Shown here: positions 37,077 to 46,915 of the stretch, piece after piece
Layout: every line of letters begins with the position of its first letter
Numbering within the stretch: the stretch's first letter is position 1
Assembly (NCBI GenBank): GCA_022448955.1
Contig: JAKVCU010000054.1
Location: 1-64,000 of the forward strand
DNA: 64,000 bases
Source: Saprospiraceae bacterium
GTDB taxonomy: Bacteria; Bacteroidota; Bacteroidia; Chitinophagales; Saprospiraceae
Direction of reading: 5' to 3'
Notes under the pieces: generated by a model
What the model saw: only the letters and a program-made list of their open reading frames with translations
Databases searched by the model: none
Told to the model about the DNA's origin: nothing
Program-made: the position numbers and the translations under genes

Positions 37077-38399
37077 ATGCAACGTATACTTTTTAATTTT
37101 ATCCTAGCATTAGAAGGCATTAATGCTAACAGGCTTCGGTCTATCCTTACCGCTCTAGGGATTGTTTTTGGCGTAGGTGCTGTTATTGCCATGTTGGCCA
37201 TTGGCAATGGTGCGCAGCAGGCCATTCTTGAGCAAATGAAACTCATCGGAACCAATAACATACTTATTGAGGCGGTATTACCCTCAGATAAAGAAGAGGA
37301 GGAATCTTCAGATGTCTCCTCTGCCAATAGTAATGAAGATAAAAAACCCCATTCTCCAGGACTTACTTTGGAAGATATTGAGGCAGTAAATAAGGTTTTA
37401 CCTACCGTCGAAATTATAAGCCCTGAGTTAGTGCTCTCTACTAATATCATACAATCTGCTAAATTGATAAAAGCAAAATGTGTTGGGGTCACCAACGCTT
37501 TCTTTGAGTTAAACCAGTTGGATCTTGGTAGTGGAAAACGCTTTCATGAAAAACATATGGATGGTGGAAAGCCAGTTTGTATCATCGGAAAAAACATTCA
37601 AACTAAGTTTTTTAGCCAGGAAAATCCAATTGGTCAAAAGATCAAATGTGGTAATACATGGCTAACTATCATTGGTGTCCTCAACGATAGAAATACCTCC
37701 AAAGAGAACCTAAAAAGTTTGGGTATTAGAGACTACAACTCTGATATTTATATTCCTATTCAAACAGCCTTACTACGCTTTAAAAATAGGTCAACAATTA
37801 ACAAATCAGATATTGGAAACAGAGGTGGTAATAATAAAGATGAGAACTATCATCAAATTGATAGAGCTGTAATTAGGGTTAATGACTCTAAAAAATTGCA
37901 AGCCAGTGCTGATGTTATTGCCCGATTGCTTAAACGACGTCACAAAGAACAAATCGACTTTGAAATTCAAGTGCCTGAGCTTTTGTTGGAGCAAGAACGA
38001 AAAACTCAAGATACCTTTAATATAGTATTGGCTGTAATTGCCAGCATTTCTCTCTTAGTTGGTGGAATTGGAATTATGAATATCATGTTAGCTTCTGTTT
38101 TAGAGCGGATTAAGGAAATCGGTGTTCGTCGTTCTTTAGGGGCCAACCGTCAAGATATCATCTTGCAATTCCTCTTTGAAGCTATTTTTATTAGTTTAAT
38201 TGGTGGTATTATTGGCGTTTTACTTGGTGTTTTTTCAGCAACTACGATTGCCAGTTATGCAGATATTCCAACTATCGTCTCTCCGTGGTCTATCATTCTT
38301 TCTTTTGGAGTAGCTGCCTCTGTAGGGCTCGTTTTTGGGATTTTCCCTGCACAGAAAGCAGCCCAACAAGATCCTATTAAAGCTTTACGATCTGATTAA
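37077..38399 (+). CDS. MacB-like ABC transporter permease
   Basis: 440 residues with four transmembrane helices: one at about 18-45 (SILTALGIVFGVGAVIAMLA) and three C-terminal ones (about 318-345, 362-390 and 400-425). A large periplasmic MacB core domain lies between them. The FtsX-type signature ERIKEIGVRRSLGA is present. The nucleotide-binding domain found fused in E. coli MacB is absent, and no separate ATPase gene lies in the operon. In this type, conformational changes of the periplasmic domain push substrates into TolC. It starts 42 bp after the adaptor. The ATPase must come from elsewhere. Confidence 0.9.
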   Translation: MQRILFNFILALEGINANRLRSILTALGIVFGVGAVIAMLAIGNGAQQAILEQMKLIGTNNILIEAVLPSDKEEEESSDVSSANSNEDKKPHSPGLTLEDIEAVNKVLPTVEIISPELVLSTNIIQSAKLIKAKCVGVTNAFFELNQLDLGSGKRFHEKHMDGGKPVCIIGKNIQTKFFSQENPIGQKIKCGNTWLTIIGVLNDRNTSKENLKSLGIRDYNSDIYIPIQTALLRFKNRSTINKSDIGNRGGNNKDENYHQIDRAVIRVNDSKKLQASADVIARLLKRRHKEQIDFEIQVPELLLEQERKTQDTFNIVLAVIASISLLVGGIGIMNIMLASVLERIKEIGVRRSLGANRQDIILQFLFEAIFISLIGGIIGVLLGVFSATTIASYADIPTIVSPWSIILSFGVAASVGLVFGIFPAQKAAQQDPIKALRSD

Positions 38400-38467
38400 T
38401 CTAATCCTATTTTAGGCCATATTTGCCGAAAGGCAAATAGCCAAATTAAACTGACAATACCTGACTA

Positions 38468-39946
38468 ATGAAATATATAATTACCACCCTTTTACTGACA
38501 CATTCTATTTTCACTTTTGCGCAATTACCAACTGTAGATACCTTATATCTTAACCTCCAGCAAACCATCGGTATGGCACAGGGCGAAGCCCCTGATGTAC
38601 AAATTGCCAAAACATCTTACAGCAATAACTTTTGGCGTTTTCGCTCCTATCAAGCAGATTTTAAACCACAGATATTGTTTGATGCTACCCTTCCGAATAT
38701 CAACCGTTCTATCGACCAAATTACAGCACCAGATGGTTTGGATGTATTTGTAAGCCGATCTTCAATGCTAAATTCAGCAGGCGTTTCGCTTTCGCAAAGA
38801 ATTGGCTTGACCGGTGGAGAGGTCAGCTTAAGTACTGGTATCCAGCGATTAGATATCTTTCCTTCAGGCGCGATTCCTAGACAAACCACTTATTTGTCTT
38901 CTCCAATATTCTTAAGTATTGATCAACCTTTATTCCAGTTTAATTCTTTTAAATGGGATAAAAAAATTGAGCCCATTATTTTTGATGAAGCGAAAAAAGG
39001 TTTTTCCGAAGATCTGGAAGCAGTTGCAGGTCAATCAGCACAGCTATTTTTTAGTGTCCTGATTGCCCAACTTAATTTAGAAGCATCTAAAAGAGATAAA
39101 TTAGAAGCAGATTCGTTACTTACCATTTCTAAAGGAAGATTTGAAGTTGGAAAGATTGCAGAAACAGAAGTTCTTCAAATAGAATTGAACGTAATGAATG
39201 CGAATGCCAATTTAGCGCAAAGCGAATTGAATCTTCAACGCTCTACAGAGCAGCTAAGAAACTTTTTAGGCATCAAAAAAGCCATTGCTTTTAAACTCAC
39301 TCCTCCCGCAAATATCCCAGACCTTGAAATAGATATTGATAAAGCTCTTGATTTTGCTAGAGAAAATAGAAGTCAAATTCTTTCATTTAGAAGACGAATT
39401 CTAGAGGCAGAAAGGAATTTGGCGCAAGCCATAGGTAATACTGGATTGAATATGAATCTGCGATTAGACTTTGGTCTTTCTCAAACAGGCATGGATTTTG
39501 GAGACGCTTATCGCGATCCATTAGATCAGGAAAGACTATTGCTCAACTTAAGGGTTCCAATTGCAGATTGGGGAAAAACCCAAGCTAGAAGAGAAATTGC
39601 TCAATCAAACCTTGAGTTAACACGACTTCAAGTAACACAGGATGAAGTGAATTTCGAGAGAGAAATTATTACAGCAGTACAACAATTTAGTCTTGTTAGA
39701 AATCAAGTAAACTTGTCGCTAAGAGCCTACGAAGTTGCACAGAAAAGATTGGATATTACCAGAAAAAGATACCGTATCGGAAAAATTGGGAGTACCGACC
39801 TCAATTTAGCCATCAGTGAAGAGGCCAATGCCCGTCGTAGCTACATGAATGCCCTACAATCTTTCTGGCTCGCTTATTATGAGCTTCGTGAGTTGACCTT
39901 ATATGATTTTGAAAATAATAGACCTCTACTACAGCAGATAGACTAA
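38468..39946 (+). CDS. TolC-family outer-membrane channel
   Basis: 492 residues. A signal peptide (1-18) ends IFTFAQ. Two outer-membrane-efflux-protein repeats are visible as long helices (LEASKRDKLEADSLLTISKG with VGKIAETEVLQIELNV; then LELTRLQVTQDEVNFEREII with YRIGKIGSTDLNLAISEEAN). It forms the trimeric outer-membrane duct for the adaptor and permease encoded just upstream (69 bp gap containing an ATTTGCC-gaaa-GGCAAAT hairpin). Its TAA stop overlaps the stop of the converging gene by 4 bp. Confidence 0.92.
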   Translation: MKYIITTLLLTHSIFTFAQLPTVDTLYLNLQQTIGMAQGEAPDVQIAKTSYSNNFWRFRSYQADFKPQILFDATLPNINRSIDQITAPDGLDVFVSRSSMLNSAGVSLSQRIGLTGGEVSLSTGIQRLDIFPSGAIPRQTTYLSSPIFLSIDQPLFQFNSFKWDKKIEPIIFDEAKKGFSEDLEAVAGQSAQLFFSVLIAQLNLEASKRDKLEADSLLTISKGRFEVGKIAETEVLQIELNVMNANANLAQSELNLQRSTEQLRNFLGIKKAIAFKLTPPANIPDLEIDIDKALDFARENRSQILSFRRRILEAERNLAQAIGNTGLNMNLRLDFGLSQTGMDFGDAYRDPLDQERLLLNLRVPIADWGKTQARREIAQSNLELTRLQVTQDEVNFEREIITAVQQFSLVRNQVNLSLRAYEVAQKRLDITRKRYRIGKIGSTDLNLAISEEANARRSYMNALQSFWLAYYELRELTLYDFENNRPLLQQID

Positions 39947-41349
39947 TCCTCTAGTTGTTGTAATAACCAAGATCGATCCGTTAAAGGAGCCGTTTGTTGA
40001 ATACTTTGTTTAAGTTTTTCAGACTGCTCCTTTCCTTTTTTAAATAGCTCATTAATTAAAGAAACAAAATTCAGATAGGTATTCTTGATGTTTTCTGATA
40101 AATGTTGATTTCTTTTCAAATAAATCCTAAAAGATTGAATTAAAGAAAGTAAGGCTTCTACTTCTGATTTCTCGTAATATATTTTTAGCAACATCACCTT
40201 TGCACCTAAAACATAGTATATATCAGAGAAATCTACTTGATTTAAATGTATAAGAGCTTTATCATAATCTTTTATATGGTAATATAAATCCGCTAAACTG
40301 AAGTATAATGATTCTTCTCTAAACTGATTAGGAAGACGTTTATAATTATTTGTTACAAAATCTCTTACATTGTCAAACTTGCTTAAGCCTAATCCTAGTT
40401 TCACATAGTTTTTAAAAGTAAATCTCGAAAGTACACCATCTTCTAGTAGTACTTCTTGTTCTAATCCTTTTTCATATAGCTTTAGCAATTGTTCTGCATA
40501 TTCTCTATTACCTGTCCTAATTTTACGGACACAATAATTTATTGCACCATAAAAGATTTCTTTCGTTTCTTTCTGAGAAAATTTTTCTTTGATATCATCC
40601 AATAAATACTTTAATTGATCAAAATACTGATCTTGCTCTTTATCAATAAATGTTAATAAAAGAGTATGATAAATATGGATAGGTGCAACTTCCTTAAAAT
40701 TTTGCTCGCTTATATAATTGATCACCTCATCCATAAAATTATGCTGGTATTTTTCTGATAATTGACTTTCCCGATCCAGCATTCCTACTAAAAATTTTAA
40801 CTTCAAGGAAAGGAAATATTTATCTAAAGCATCTGAAGCTCCTTGAAGACTTTCGTCAAATGTTCTAATATTTTTGGTACTATAAAATTGCTCCTGCACA
40901 TTAGCCAGAAGAAACTCCTGATAGTAGTATTGGGCATCGCGATGAGGATAACGGTATAATTTTTGTGCCGCTCTTCTTAGAATTTGATTATAGTTTTTTT
41001 CCAATCCTTTTTTCACATACCCCTTAAGAATATAATATTCTGGAATTACACCTTCTCCTTCAAATTCATTCAACCCAATAAACTGCTCTGCTAACTTTAG
41101 CAACTGGCTAATTAGGTGATTAAATCGCTTTTCATCATACTCCTCTTTTGGAAGAATGATTTGTGATACATAAGACTTTCTAAGTTTTTGCTCAGGATAA
41201 CCCTTAATAGCCATTTTCTTTAAAAAAAAATACAAATCGCTTATCTCTCGGTTCTTATTATAAAAAGGAGACAATACAAAATCACCAAAAGCTCGCAACT
41301 CCTTTGAATCAAAAGTCTTTAAAAGTTGTACCAATTTTGTTTTTTCCAT
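39943..41349 (-). CDS. Conserved helical protein of unknown function
   Basis: 468 residues, not recognised. There is no signal peptide or transmembrane segment. The sequence is almost entirely predicted helix, rich in Leu, Lys, Tyr and Glu, and resembles a helical-repeat (TPR-like) solenoid (for example EESLYFSLADLYYHIKDYDKALIHLN). The N-terminus MEKTKLVQLLKTFDSKELRA and FVLSPFYNKNREI recall a Bacteroidota-specific hypothetical family, but no function can be assigned. It is probably cytosolic. Its stop codon overlaps the TolC stop by 4 bp, and a candidate promoter lies 55 bp upstream. Confidence 0.75.
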   Translation of the reverse strand: MEKTKLVQLLKTFDSKELRAFGDFVLSPFYNKNREISDLYFFLKKMAIKGYPEQKLRKSYVSQIILPKEEYDEKRFNHLISQLLKLAEQFIGLNEFEGEGVIPEYYILKGYVKKGLEKNYNQILRRAAQKLYRYPHRDAQYYYQEFLLANVQEQFYSTKNIRTFDESLQGASDALDKYFLSLKLKFLVGMLDRESQLSEKYQHNFMDEVINYISEQNFKEVAPIHIYHTLLLTFIDKEQDQYFDQLKYLLDDIKEKFSQKETKEIFYGAINYCVRKIRTGNREYAEQLLKLYEKGLEQEVLLEDGVLSRFTFKNYVKLGLGLSKFDNVRDFVTNNYKRLPNQFREESLYFSLADLYYHIKDYDKALIHLNQVDFSDIYYVLGAKVMLLKIYYEKSEVEALLSLIQSFRIYLKRNQHLSENIKNTYLNFVSLINELFKKGKEQSEKLKQSIQQTAPLTDRSWLLQQLED

Positions 41350-41402
41350 GGATTATTTGTCAGTTGTTTAACATTAGTCCATTGCTAAAGAAAATAGACT
41401 TC

Positions 41403-41410
41403 CAAAGGTA
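41403..41410 (-). promoter_or_regulatory. Candidate -7 element TAccTTTG
   Basis: The minus strand reads TACCTTTG, an exact match to the Bacteroidota -7 consensus TAnnTTTG, about 55 bp upstream of the 41349 start. No good -33 TTTG/TTG was seen at the usual spacing. Confidence 0.35.
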
Positions 41411-41592
41411 ATACTTTTTTATTGATAAAAAATCTTTAAATAAAACACATAAATACTTCATAAACAATTGATTATAAATAAATAATCTTTACTTTTTAGC
41501 ATTTTTTTATTGATAAATTAATAAAAATGTAATTGTAAGGCGTCAAATGTTGTTCTACTTTTATAACGTCAAATGATTCCATTGGCCAATTT

Positions 41593-42735
41593 ATGCAACA
41601 ATCAACTATGAAATATTCTTATCTCAAAACTATTATCCTACTACTAGCGACTATGATTAGTTGCACAATTTATGCCCAAAATACTATTCATCCAGGGGAT
41701 GCTAATAATAATGGCCAAGTAGAAAAAACAGATTTTTTATACATCGCTTTTGCCTATGACGCAATCGGACCATCGCGTGTAGACCAAAGCACTAGTTTTT
41801 CTGAGATTGAGATACCTGTTTTATGGGATGAGTTCTTTGATGATGGAAATGACACCAATTTTGCACATGCTGATTGTGATGGGAATGGCTGGGTAAGCTG
41901 GCAAGATTTATTGGTAAGTGTAACGAACTATAGTGAAAGTGCAGACGAAGTTGAAGAGTTGAGTTTTCCAGATGGAAACCCTAATATTGACCCTCAAGTA
42001 AAGTTTCAATATAACCCAAATGGTGGTAATCAATTATTTCAAGGATCAACACTAAACTTCCCCATCTCTATTGCAAGTCAGAGCGATCCAGTTGACCATC
42101 TATTAGGATTCACCTTTACCATATCTTATGATCACAGTGTCATTAAGGATTTAAGAATTGATTATTATCCAGATTCATGGTTAACTGATGATGGCAATAC
42201 TTTCTTATTTCAAGATGAGCCATTTGGTTCAGAAGGGTTATTAGATGCCGCAACAGTAAGATATGGACAAGCAAATGCAATATCAGGTGGTGGAATCTTT
42301 GGAGAAGTGTCTGTAATTATTGAAGAGGATTTAGTCGGACTTCTTCCTGGAGACAGTATGTCTACCACAATATATATTACTGAAATATCCATGATTACAG
42401 ATGATTTTTCAAGTATCCCTGTAGCAACGGACAGCTTAAAGTTAATGGTTTACGATATAGATGCCATTACCAGTATCAATCAACCAAATTTAGAAGACCA
42501 GGTTCAGGTCTTTCCAAACCCAACAAATGAACACATTTACATCCACTCAAATATTGGAATCGAGTCTGTTGAAATTCTTGATTTATTAGGTAAACGAGTA
42601 GCATTTTACCCACTTAAGCAAGAATATCAAACGAAAATTAGTCTTTCAAAAGACTCTGCTAATAATGTGTACATAGCCAGAATTAATACAAGAGAAGGGG
42701 TGTTAAGCAAGCGTATAATAAGAAAACCCAAGTAA
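41593..42735 (+). CDS. Secreted dockerin/cohesin-like protein with T9SS domain
   Basis: 380 residues; ATG at 41593, with an alternative at 41608 that begins the signal peptide directly (MKYSYLKTIILLLATM, ending IYAQ). Two EF-hand-like calcium loops resemble a dockerin pair: GDANNNGQVEKTDFLYIAFA (about 35-54) and ADCDGNGWVSWQDLL (about 95-109). A cohesin-like beta-sandwich spans about 130-285. Residues about 298-380 are a T9SS sorting domain (VFPNPTNEHIYIHSN onward). Probably a surface or extracellular binding protein. It is followed by the PKD/Kazal-like protein on the same strand. Confidence 0.8.
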   Translation: MQQSTMKYSYLKTIILLLATMISCTIYAQNTIHPGDANNNGQVEKTDFLYIAFAYDAIGPSRVDQSTSFSEIEIPVLWDEFFDDGNDTNFAHADCDGNGWVSWQDLLVSVTNYSESADEVEELSFPDGNPNIDPQVKFQYNPNGGNQLFQGSTLNFPISIASQSDPVDHLLGFTFTISYDHSVIKDLRIDYYPDSWLTDDGNTFLFQDEPFGSEGLLDAATVRYGQANAISGGGIFGEVSVIIEEDLVGLLPGDSMSTTIYITEISMITDDFSSIPVATDSLKLMVYDIDAITSINQPNLEDQVQVFPNPTNEHIYIHSNIGIESVEILDLLGKRVAFYPLKQEYQTKISLSKDSANNVYIARINTREGVLSKRIIRKPK

Positions 42736-42800
42736 TGCAGCCGAGATGAAAACACCCCGACCACATTAGAAATCTATTGTTTCATAAACAAAAATACATA

Positions 42801-45734
42801 ATGAAAGCTTTTAAACATACATTTCTACTGCTTTTGTCATTCGGACTCCTTTGTTCGGCTGTCAATGCACAGCAATTTACCGTCAGCGGTACTGTATTTT
42901 TTGGTGACAACCAAGATCCGGCGCCTGATTATTTCGTCTTCATTTATGATGGAGATGAAGCGGTATCAGAAGAAGAAGTATATTATACAGATTTAAACGG
43001 CAACTATTCTGCAACACTTTCACCAGAAACAGATGGTCTACCCTATATCGTCAAAGTAGAAACTTTTGACTTTTGTACAGGTGAAAGTATCATTCAACAA
43101 GTAGAATTTACGGTAGACCCACAGACTGTTGAAGGTATAGACTTTGCCATTTGTACAGACTTTAATCCTCCACCTCCTCCTGAAGGTTGTGATGCATATT
43201 TCACTTACGAAACACCAGAGGATGAACCGCTAACGGTTACTTTCATTGATCTTTCTTACAGCGATTTAGATGAGATCACCTATGAGTGGGATTTTGGAGA
43301 TGGTAATACCAGTACAGATGTAAATCCAGTACATATATACGCGGAAGATGGACAGTATGACGTTACACTAACGATCAACTCAGGTGATTGCACTAGCACA
43401 GTGATTCAAACTGTATTCATCGGTGAGGATCCATGTGGGTGTGATGGTAATGATAACCTGGTTTGTCTTGAACTTTTCCCTGGTGCGGTTATCCAACTTT
43501 TAGAGTGTGAAGCTTTATGCCAAGGGTTCACTGAAGATCAATTTGTAGATGGTCCATGTGATGATCCAATCTTTGAAGAGTGTCATGCATATTTCGCTAT
43601 TGATTACGAAGCAAATGATAATCCATTAACAGTATCTTTTGATGACTTATCTTCAGCTCAAAGCGATACCAGTATCATTATTAGTTGGGAATGGGATTTT
43701 GGAGATGGTAATACCAGCACAGTGCAGAACCCAACACATACTTATAACCAAGTAGGAGTTTACGACGTTATATTGACGATTACTACCGATGATGGCTGTA
43801 CATCTACAACGATACAACACATCAGTATTGGTTTTGAAAATTGTGATTGTGAAGATGAAGAATTTGATCCGATTTGTGTAGTAATTAACAGTGGCTTTAT
43901 TTTTACTTTCAATAATCCATGTTTAGCAGAATGCGCTGGCTTTGGCGAAGATACTTGGGTAGATTGCGAAGACGACTGTTTATGTGAAGATATCTTAGAT
44001 CCAGTTTGTATTACTTTACAGGATGGTATAGAATTATTCTTCCCAAATGCCTGTTGGGCAGAGTGTGAAGGTTATACAGAAGATCAATTCGGCCAATGCG
44101 ATGGTTTTGAGGAGTGTCATGCATCATTCTACTACTCATTTGAAGATTCTTTAACTGTTGTATTTGAGGACTGGTCTTCTACATTTGATGGTGAGATCGT
44201 TTCATGGGCATGGAATTTTGGGGATGGCAATACTAGCACAGAACAAAATCCTACGCACACTTATGCAGAAGAGGGTGTATATGAAGTAATATTGACAATT
44301 ACAACAGATAGTGGCTGTACATCAACTTATTCACAACCCGTTTCTACTCAATTTGATGACTGTGATTGCGAAGATGAAGAATCTGATCCAGTATGTGTAG
44401 AATTATTCCCTGGCTTTACTTTTACTTTTGATAATCCATGTTTAGCGCAATGTGCTGGATATGGTGAAGATACTTGGGTAGAGTGTGACAATAGCGGAGG
44501 CTGCGAATGTCCAGACATCTATGATCCAGTTTGTGTATTCGATCCAGCATGGGGTGTTACATTAACCTTTGAAAATGCATGTTATGCAGAGTGTGAAGGT
44601 TATACAGAAGAAGATTTCGTTGACTGTGATGGCAATTCTGGATTCGATTGTTATGCAGACTTCTTTATGACTCCAACTGATAATGAATTAACCGTTTTAT
44701 TTGAAGATTTCTCATTTGCAAATATTGGCAATGTTGTAGCATGGGAATGGGACTTTGGGGATGGTAATACTAGCACAGAACAGCACCCAACACATACTTA
44801 TGCAGAAGAAGGTATCTACGAAGTAACACTTGCTATCACAACGGATGAAGGATGTACAAGTTCAATTACACTTCACGTCTGTTTGGGAGAAGGTGGCTAC
44901 TATGAAGGCCCTGATTGTCAAGCAATCTTCTACTTTACACAACACGATGATGACTTAAGCACATTTGACTTCATCAACCTTTCTTTCGGCGATAATATCG
45001 ACTCGTACTTCTGGGATTTTGGGGATGGCAATACTAGCACAGCGCAAAACCCTACTCATACTTATGCAGAAGAAGGCGTTTATACCATCACATTAACTAT
45101 ATCAGGTGGTGAAGGCGATGAGGTATGTGAAAGTTCGATTTCGGTAGTCTTATTTACGAATCCAAATGCATGGTACGAAACAGAATGTAATGCATTATTC
45201 GTTCCATTTATTGTATCTGAAACGAATGAGGTATTCTTTTTGAACCTTTCTTCTACAGATGCAGTAAGCTTTGCTTGGGATTTTGGGGATGGCATAACAA
45301 GTGAAGATCCACTTGCTTCACACCAGTATGCAGAATCAGGAACTTACGAAGTAAGCTTAACGATTACGACTGCTGATGGTTGTGAGAGCACTTACTTTGC
45401 AACCATCAACCTTGGAGATGCAGATTTTACAGGTAGTCAGCAATTCTCCTTGTCAAGCAGTACAGAAGATCAGTTAGCAATTAACAATAAACTGACTGCT
45501 CAACCGAATCCAACTTCTGGTGATATCTTAATTGATTTCACAGCTCAGAATAGTGATTTATATGAAATAAATATTATTTCAATGGAAGGGCAAATACTGA
45601 GAACCATACAAACGCGCGCTCAGGAAGGTAAAAATCAAGTCAACACTGACATTGATGACCTTCCAGCTGGATTATACCTCATCCAGTTACAAAGCAAACA
45701 AGGAATTCAAACCACAAAAGTTGTTAAGAAGTAG
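42801..45734 (+). CDS. Secreted protein alternating PKD and Kazal-like modules
   Basis: 977 residues from the ATG at 42801, which opens a clean signal peptide (ending SAVNAQ); an upstream TTG is unlikely. A carboxypeptidase-regulatory-like domain comes first (about 20-125). Six PKD domains follow, each with WDFGDGNTST-type cores. Five Cys-rich modules lie between the first four PKDs, of the form C-x-C-x(6-8)-VC-x(~14)-C-x3-C-x(~9)-C, for example DPVCITLQDGIELFFPNACW. Cysteine order and the DPVC and N-x-C-x-A-x-C elements resemble Kazal protease-inhibitor domains. A T9SS sorting domain ends the protein (AQPNPTSGDILIDF; AGLYLIQLQSKQG). Confidence 0.85.
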   Translation: MKAFKHTFLLLLSFGLLCSAVNAQQFTVSGTVFFGDNQDPAPDYFVFIYDGDEAVSEEEVYYTDLNGNYSATLSPETDGLPYIVKVETFDFCTGESIIQQVEFTVDPQTVEGIDFAICTDFNPPPPPEGCDAYFTYETPEDEPLTVTFIDLSYSDLDEITYEWDFGDGNTSTDVNPVHIYAEDGQYDVTLTINSGDCTSTVIQTVFIGEDPCGCDGNDNLVCLELFPGAVIQLLECEALCQGFTEDQFVDGPCDDPIFEECHAYFAIDYEANDNPLTVSFDDLSSAQSDTSIIISWEWDFGDGNTSTVQNPTHTYNQVGVYDVILTITTDDGCTSTTIQHISIGFENCDCEDEEFDPICVVINSGFIFTFNNPCLAECAGFGEDTWVDCEDDCLCEDILDPVCITLQDGIELFFPNACWAECEGYTEDQFGQCDGFEECHASFYYSFEDSLTVVFEDWSSTFDGEIVSWAWNFGDGNTSTEQNPTHTYAEEGVYEVILTITTDSGCTSTYSQPVSTQFDDCDCEDEESDPVCVELFPGFTFTFDNPCLAQCAGYGEDTWVECDNSGGCECPDIYDPVCVFDPAWGVTLTFENACYAECEGYTEEDFVDCDGNSGFDCYADFFMTPTDNELTVLFEDFSFANIGNVVAWEWDFGDGNTSTEQHPTHTYAEEGIYEVTLAITTDEGCTSSITLHVCLGEGGYYEGPDCQAIFYFTQHDDDLSTFDFINLSFGDNIDSYFWDFGDGNTSTAQNPTHTYAEEGVYTITLTISGGEGDEVCESSISVVLFTNPNAWYETECNALFVPFIVSETNEVFFLNLSSTDAVSFAWDFGDGITSEDPLASHQYAESGTYEVSLTITTADGCESTYFATINLGDADFTGSQQFSLSSSTEDQLAINNKLTAQPNPTSGDILIDFTAQNSDLYEINIISMEGQILRTIQTRAQEGKNQVNTDIDDLPAGLYLIQLQSKQGIQTTKVVKK

Positions 45735-45813
45735 CAGAACTTTACTGAAGTAGAAATATTTCAGTGCATCATTAGGTAGTTGAAAAACTACATTTTCAAG
45801 TAGGATAGATTTG

Positions 45814-45839
45814 GCCCCGATGGAATTCGGGGCTTTTTC
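45814..45839 (+). terminator. Rho-independent terminator
   Basis: GCCCCGA-tggaat-TCGGGGC followed by TTTTTCATTTTC. It ends the PKD protein gene; its T-run reaches the last codons of the converging ruvB. Confidence 0.85.
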
Positions 45840-46866
45840 ATTTTCCGAATAGGGTACCTTCTAAACCTGGGGGTACAATCCCTAGGTGCTGATAAGCTTT
45901 TTCAGTTACGGTTCTTCCTCTTGGTGTTCTTTGGATGTATCCTTCCATGATTAAAAATGGCTCATGTACCTCTTCTATAGTGCCTGCTTCTTCTGCTACG
46001 GCGGTGGCTATAGTTGATAAACCAACTGGGCCACCTTTAAACTTATTGATAATGGTATCCAAAATCTTATTGTCCATCTCATCTAATCCACTCTCATCCA
46101 CATTTAAAGCGCTAAGACCAAACTTTGCAATTTTGACATCAATGGTTCCATCCCCTTTGATTTGCGCAAAATCACGGATTCTTCTTAAAAGAGCATTAGC
46201 AATTCTTGGTGTTCCTCTACTTCTTCTTGCTATTTCGAGGGCTCCATCTGGCGTGATAGGCACTTTCAGTAAATAAGCGGATCGTTTAATGATCTTGGTT
46301 AGTGTTTCTAGATTGTAATAATCTAAATGACAAGTAATGCCAAATCGGGCACGCATGGGTGCGGTAAGTAATCCCATACGAGTAGTAGCGCCTACTAATG
46401 TAAAAGGATTTAAGGAGATCTGAATACTTCTTGCATTAGGGCCACTATCGATCATAATATCAATCCTGTAGTCTTCCATTGCAGAATACAAATATTCTTC
46501 TACGACGGTGTTTAGACGGTGGATTTCATCAATAAAGAGCACATCCCCTTCATCCAAATTAGTGAGTAAACCAGCCAAGTCTCCTGGTTTTTCTAAAACA
46601 GGACCAGAAGTTAGTTTCATATTCGTTTCAAGCTCATTGGCGATAATGTGGGAGAGTGTTGTTTTTCCCAAACCAGGAGGTCCATGCAATAACACATGAT
46701 CCAATGCCTCATCCCGCTGTTTGGTAGCCGCAATAAAGACACTTAAGTTTTCCACAATCTTTGGTTGCCCACTAAAATCCTGCAGGGATTTCGGACGTAA
46801 AGATTTTTCAATCTGTTGCTCTTCCGAGTCAAAATGATCTCCAGATGGATCTAAATTTGGATTCAT
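45838..46866 (-). CDS. ruvB: Holliday junction branch-migration helicase RuvB
   Basis: 342 residues, normal length. Walker A is [14 protein letters not shown], Walker B is [11 protein letters not shown], sensor 1 is [20 protein letters not shown], and the arginine-finger region is [20 protein letters not shown] winged-helix domain ends [17 protein letters not shown]. It forms hexameric ATP-driven rings with RuvA that move Holliday junctions. ruvA and ruvC are not adjacent, as is usual in Bacteroidota. A lipoprotein gene lies 49 bp upstream on the same strand. Confidence 0.97.
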   Translation of the reverse strand: MNPNLDPSGDHFDSEEQQIEKSLRPKSLQDFSGQPKIVENLSVFIAATKQRDEALDHVLLHGPPGLGKTTLSHIIANELETNMKLTSGPVLEKPGDLAGLLTNLDEGDVLFIDEIHRLNTVVEEYLYSAMEDYRIDIMIDSGPNARSIQISLNPFTLVGATTRMGLLTAPMRARFGITCHLDYYNLETLTKIIKRSAYLLKVPITPDGALEIARRSRGTPRIANALLRRIRDFAQIKGDGTIDVKIAKFGLSALNVDESGLDEMDNKILDTIINKFKGGPVGLSTIATAVAEEAGTIEEVHEPFLIMEGYIQRTPRGRTVTEKAYQHLGIVPPGLEGTLFGK

Positions 46867-46915
46867 TAATTATTGTATCGGTTAAAAGTTGATTCGTAAA
46901 GGTAGAAAAGATACA

